Source: Aerococcus sp. (GTDB taxonomy: Bacteria > Bacillota > Bacilli > Lactobacillales > Aerococcaceae). From it: a stretch of 64,000 nt of DNA. A program made the position numbers and the translations under genes. The DNA is taken from assembly GCA_030528155.1 (NCBI GenBank), contig JAUMZL010000005.1, positions 1 to 64,000 of the forward strand. The letters run 5' to 3'. Below the pieces are notes generated by a model that saw only the letters and a program-made list of their open reading frames with translations, ran no database searches and was not told where the DNA came from. Below, in pieces: positions 62,463-64,000 of the stretch (positions are counted from its first letter, which is position 1; every line of letters starts with the position of its first letter).

Positions 62463-63014
62463 TTAATGGTCATCAGCTTGATTATCCGATGGTTGAAGCA
62501 GATCCTTCAATGCGAGCAGACGCGGATCTACCTGATCACTCTGGAGTTGGTGCAATCCATCCTCTGTAATCACTTGCCAATCCACACCAGCTGGCAACTG
62601 GTCTGTAGTCTGCTCTTCATCCGTTAACCGGACGATTGGCAATTGAGTTAGCACATTATCAGCAATTGCATGATCGAGATTAATGGTTCGACTCGTCAAT
62701 TCAAGCTGCAAAGTGTCATCATCCACAATATCTGTGGTCTCACCAGGCATCACATAACGCTCATTAATGTTGAACGTTAATGGCACTGCCACCGGCTCTA
62801 ATGAGCGACTAGACGGCAATGTCACGCTGATCGCTACTTCTGCTTGAAAAAGCACTGTTCCGCGCTCATACAACAATAAGCCGCGAATCTGTGCTGGCGA
62901 GGCACTGAGAACCTCATCATCGCGCGCCATCAAATCCGCTTCCAGATCAATAGTTTCATCGATCATTAACGGCTCACGCGCTTCTATTTGTAATTCTTCA
63001 ATTGTCCATTGCAA
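62463..63014 (-). CDS. YceD/DUF177 family protein
   Basis: The 183-residue acidic protein belongs to DUF177 (YceD; YlbN in Bacillus), found before rpmF and thought to act in 23S rRNA or ribosome accumulation. Motifs include LEADLMARDDEVLSASPAQI and MPGETTDIVDDDTLQLE, with the end LLALKDLLQPS. The start is TTG behind GAGGTGG. It lies between tmcAL and rpmF, the conserved order. Confidence 0.88.
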   Translation of the reverse strand: MQWTIEELQIEAREPLMIDETIDLEADLMARDDEVLSASPAQIRGLLLYERGTVLFQAEVAISVTLPSSRSLEPVAVPLTFNINERYVMPGETTDIVDDDTLQLELTSRTINLDHAIADNVLTQLPIVRLTDEEQTTDQLPAGVDWQVITEDGLHQLQSDQVDPRLLALKDLLQPSDNQADDH

Positions 63015-63076
63015 GATTAACCACCTCTGAGCAACAAAAAGATTATACCTAGTTCACTAACATTTGTCAACGAAGA

Positions 63077-64000
63077 TTAACGCACAAAAAGCGGTGGGTG
63101 CCCGAAATTCTGCTCACCAGCGTCTGGATTAAGAAAAGTCTGATAAATCCGATCTCCTCTCAACCACATTGCCCAAGTGTCTTCTGCTTGATGATCCACT
63201 CGGCTAATGATAGGGAAATTCGCTAATTCCTGTTGATTTTTCAAGTAGTGGCGCCCTTTTTGTGTCGCTCCTAATAATAATAAGGGCTGACGTCCCAAAC
63301 GCAGGCTAACCATTTCCGCTTCTGTAACCCCGAGAGCAACCATCAAAAGTGCTCGCTTCACACGACCGATTGTCCACTGCCTGTTCGTTACCTGTTCCAT
63401 AAACTCACCGAGCGTCAGCGCCTGCTTTGCCACCCGCTTAAACACGTGTTCAATGCCTTCATACATTTGATAATAGCCACGCAATGTTTCTTCTGACTGC
63501 GATAACAATTGATAGCGCACGTAGGGATACCACTGCTCGCCATTGGGAAAGGCAGTTGCCTGTCGTATGGCTATTAGCGTTTCCTTGGGGACTACTTCTT
63601 TTAATTTTTGTTGTAGCTTCACTGATGATAACGTCTCAATCCCCTGCCGAATCGCGGTACTGCTAGTAAAAGCTGCTGTCAATGTGTGATTTTGGTGTTT
63701 GGCTCCTTGTCGTTCGATAGGCAAGAACTCTAACCCAGCATGTAACTTTATGCTGGCTTTAGCATAACTGAAGGCTAAGAGCGTATTGCTGACACCATCA
63801 AAATCAATGCTTAACCCCTTCAATTCAGGAATCTGCTGCGGCAAAGTAGCAAGTGCCTGCAGGGTGGCTTGCCCCTTATTGACTGTTGCAGGCATCTCTT
63901 TTTGCCAATCGGGATGCTTCACTACCCACGCAGCGAGTGCGACATAATCTGAAAAGTTAGGACTTTCCACCCCAAACGCCAAGCTTGAGCAACCTAGTGC
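63077..64000 (-). CDS. tmcAL: tRNA(Met) cytidine acetate ligase TmcAL (YlbM), 3' part
   Basis: About 307 residues of the C-terminal part are in the window; the start lies beyond 64000. Visible family features are LAFGVESPNFSDYVALA near the edge, ERQGAKHQNHTLTAAFTSST (RxGAxH element), ASxIR-like SSTAIRQG, and the C-terminal helical part TIGRVKRALLMVALG. The enzyme uses acetate and ATP to acetylate C34 of elongator tRNA-Met. It is the standard gene before yceD-rpmF. The very N-terminal HxGH motif cannot be checked here. Confidence 0.9.
   Translation of the reverse strand, partial: ALGCSSLAFGVESPNFSDYVALAAWVVKHPDWQKEMPATVNKGQATLQALATLPQQIPELKGLSIDFDGVSNTLLAFSYAKASIKLHAGLEFLPIERQGAKHQNHTLTAAFTSSTAIRQGIETLSSVKLQQKLKEVVPKETLIAIRQATAFPNGEQWYPYVRYQLLSQSEETLRGYYQMYEGIEHVFKRVAKQALTLGEFMEQVTNRQWTIGRVKRALLMVALGVTEAEMVSLRLGRQPLLLLGATQKGRHYLKNQQELANFPIISRVDHQAEDTWAMWLRGDRIYQTFLNPDAGEQNFGHPPLFVR

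Noticed and set aside
1..64000. CRISPR arrays, tRNA and rRNA genes
   Set aside because: No regularly spaced repeats, no cloverleaf and no rRNA-like stretch were seen on either strand.

Overview
The window is a chromosomal segment of a low-to-moderate GC Gram-positive bacterium, most likely a member of the Lactobacillales. The supports are the full dcw (division and cell wall) cluster in Firmicutes order, a T-box leader on ileS, EzrA, DivIVA and RNase Y, a short ThiI without a rhodanese domain, a lipoprotein-type YidC, a DUF4044 protein, and an ATP-grasp enzyme resembling D-aspartate ligase. The family cannot be fixed from the sequence alone. No rRNA, tRNA or CRISPR array was seen. Layout: (1) 1-3130 is a decayed mobile/prophage region. 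It holds a DUF2335 membrane protein, an orphan RelB/DinJ antitoxin, an IS30 transposase remnant, a phage minor-head protein fused to an Ntox50-like toxin (pseudogene) with an intact immunity-like gene, and a broken integrase joined head-on to the minor-head fragment. (2) 3274-6610: a PTS EIIC-like permease, a PanE-family reductase and a D-2-hydroxyacid dehydrogenase. (3) 6891-14564: rny, recA (with an SOS box), cinA, pgsA and ftsK, all on the minus strand. (4) 14773-16107: acylphosphatase and YidC. (5) 16436-37802: housekeeping and metabolic genes, namely asnB, gnd, an ATP-grasp ligase, thiI with its cysteine desulfurase, ezrA, lplA, a three-gene ABC importer overlapping a glycosyltransferase, a PAS protein, rpsD with a structured leader, mtnN and a NUDIX hydrolase. 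(6) 37.9-43.5 kb is the most unusual part. It is an archipelago of prophage-derived toxin C-terminal pieces, each followed by a small immunity-like gene, often overlapping it and closed by its own terminator. It includes two copies of an ADP-ribosyltransferase-like toxin/immunity pair and two copies of a terminator plus 5' terL fragment. IS-like ends are scattered through it, and a DegV gene sits in the middle. (7) 43529-61407: csp, ileS with a T-box, divIVA, ylmH, ylmG, ylmE, ftsZ, ftsA, divIB, murG, murD, mraY, a PASTA PBP, ftsL, rsmH and mraZ. sepF is missing from its usual place between ylmE and ylmG. (8) 61672-64000: a DUF3397 protein, rpmF, a YceD/DUF177 protein and the 3' part of tmcAL. 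Joint function: the right third builds septal peptidoglycan and the divisome, and ezrA, ftsK and gnd/asnB support growth. The accessory blocks look like a graveyard of phage-borne polymorphic toxins in which the immunity genes have largely survived while the toxins have decayed. That pattern fits selection for protection against kin phages or strains that carry the matching toxins.
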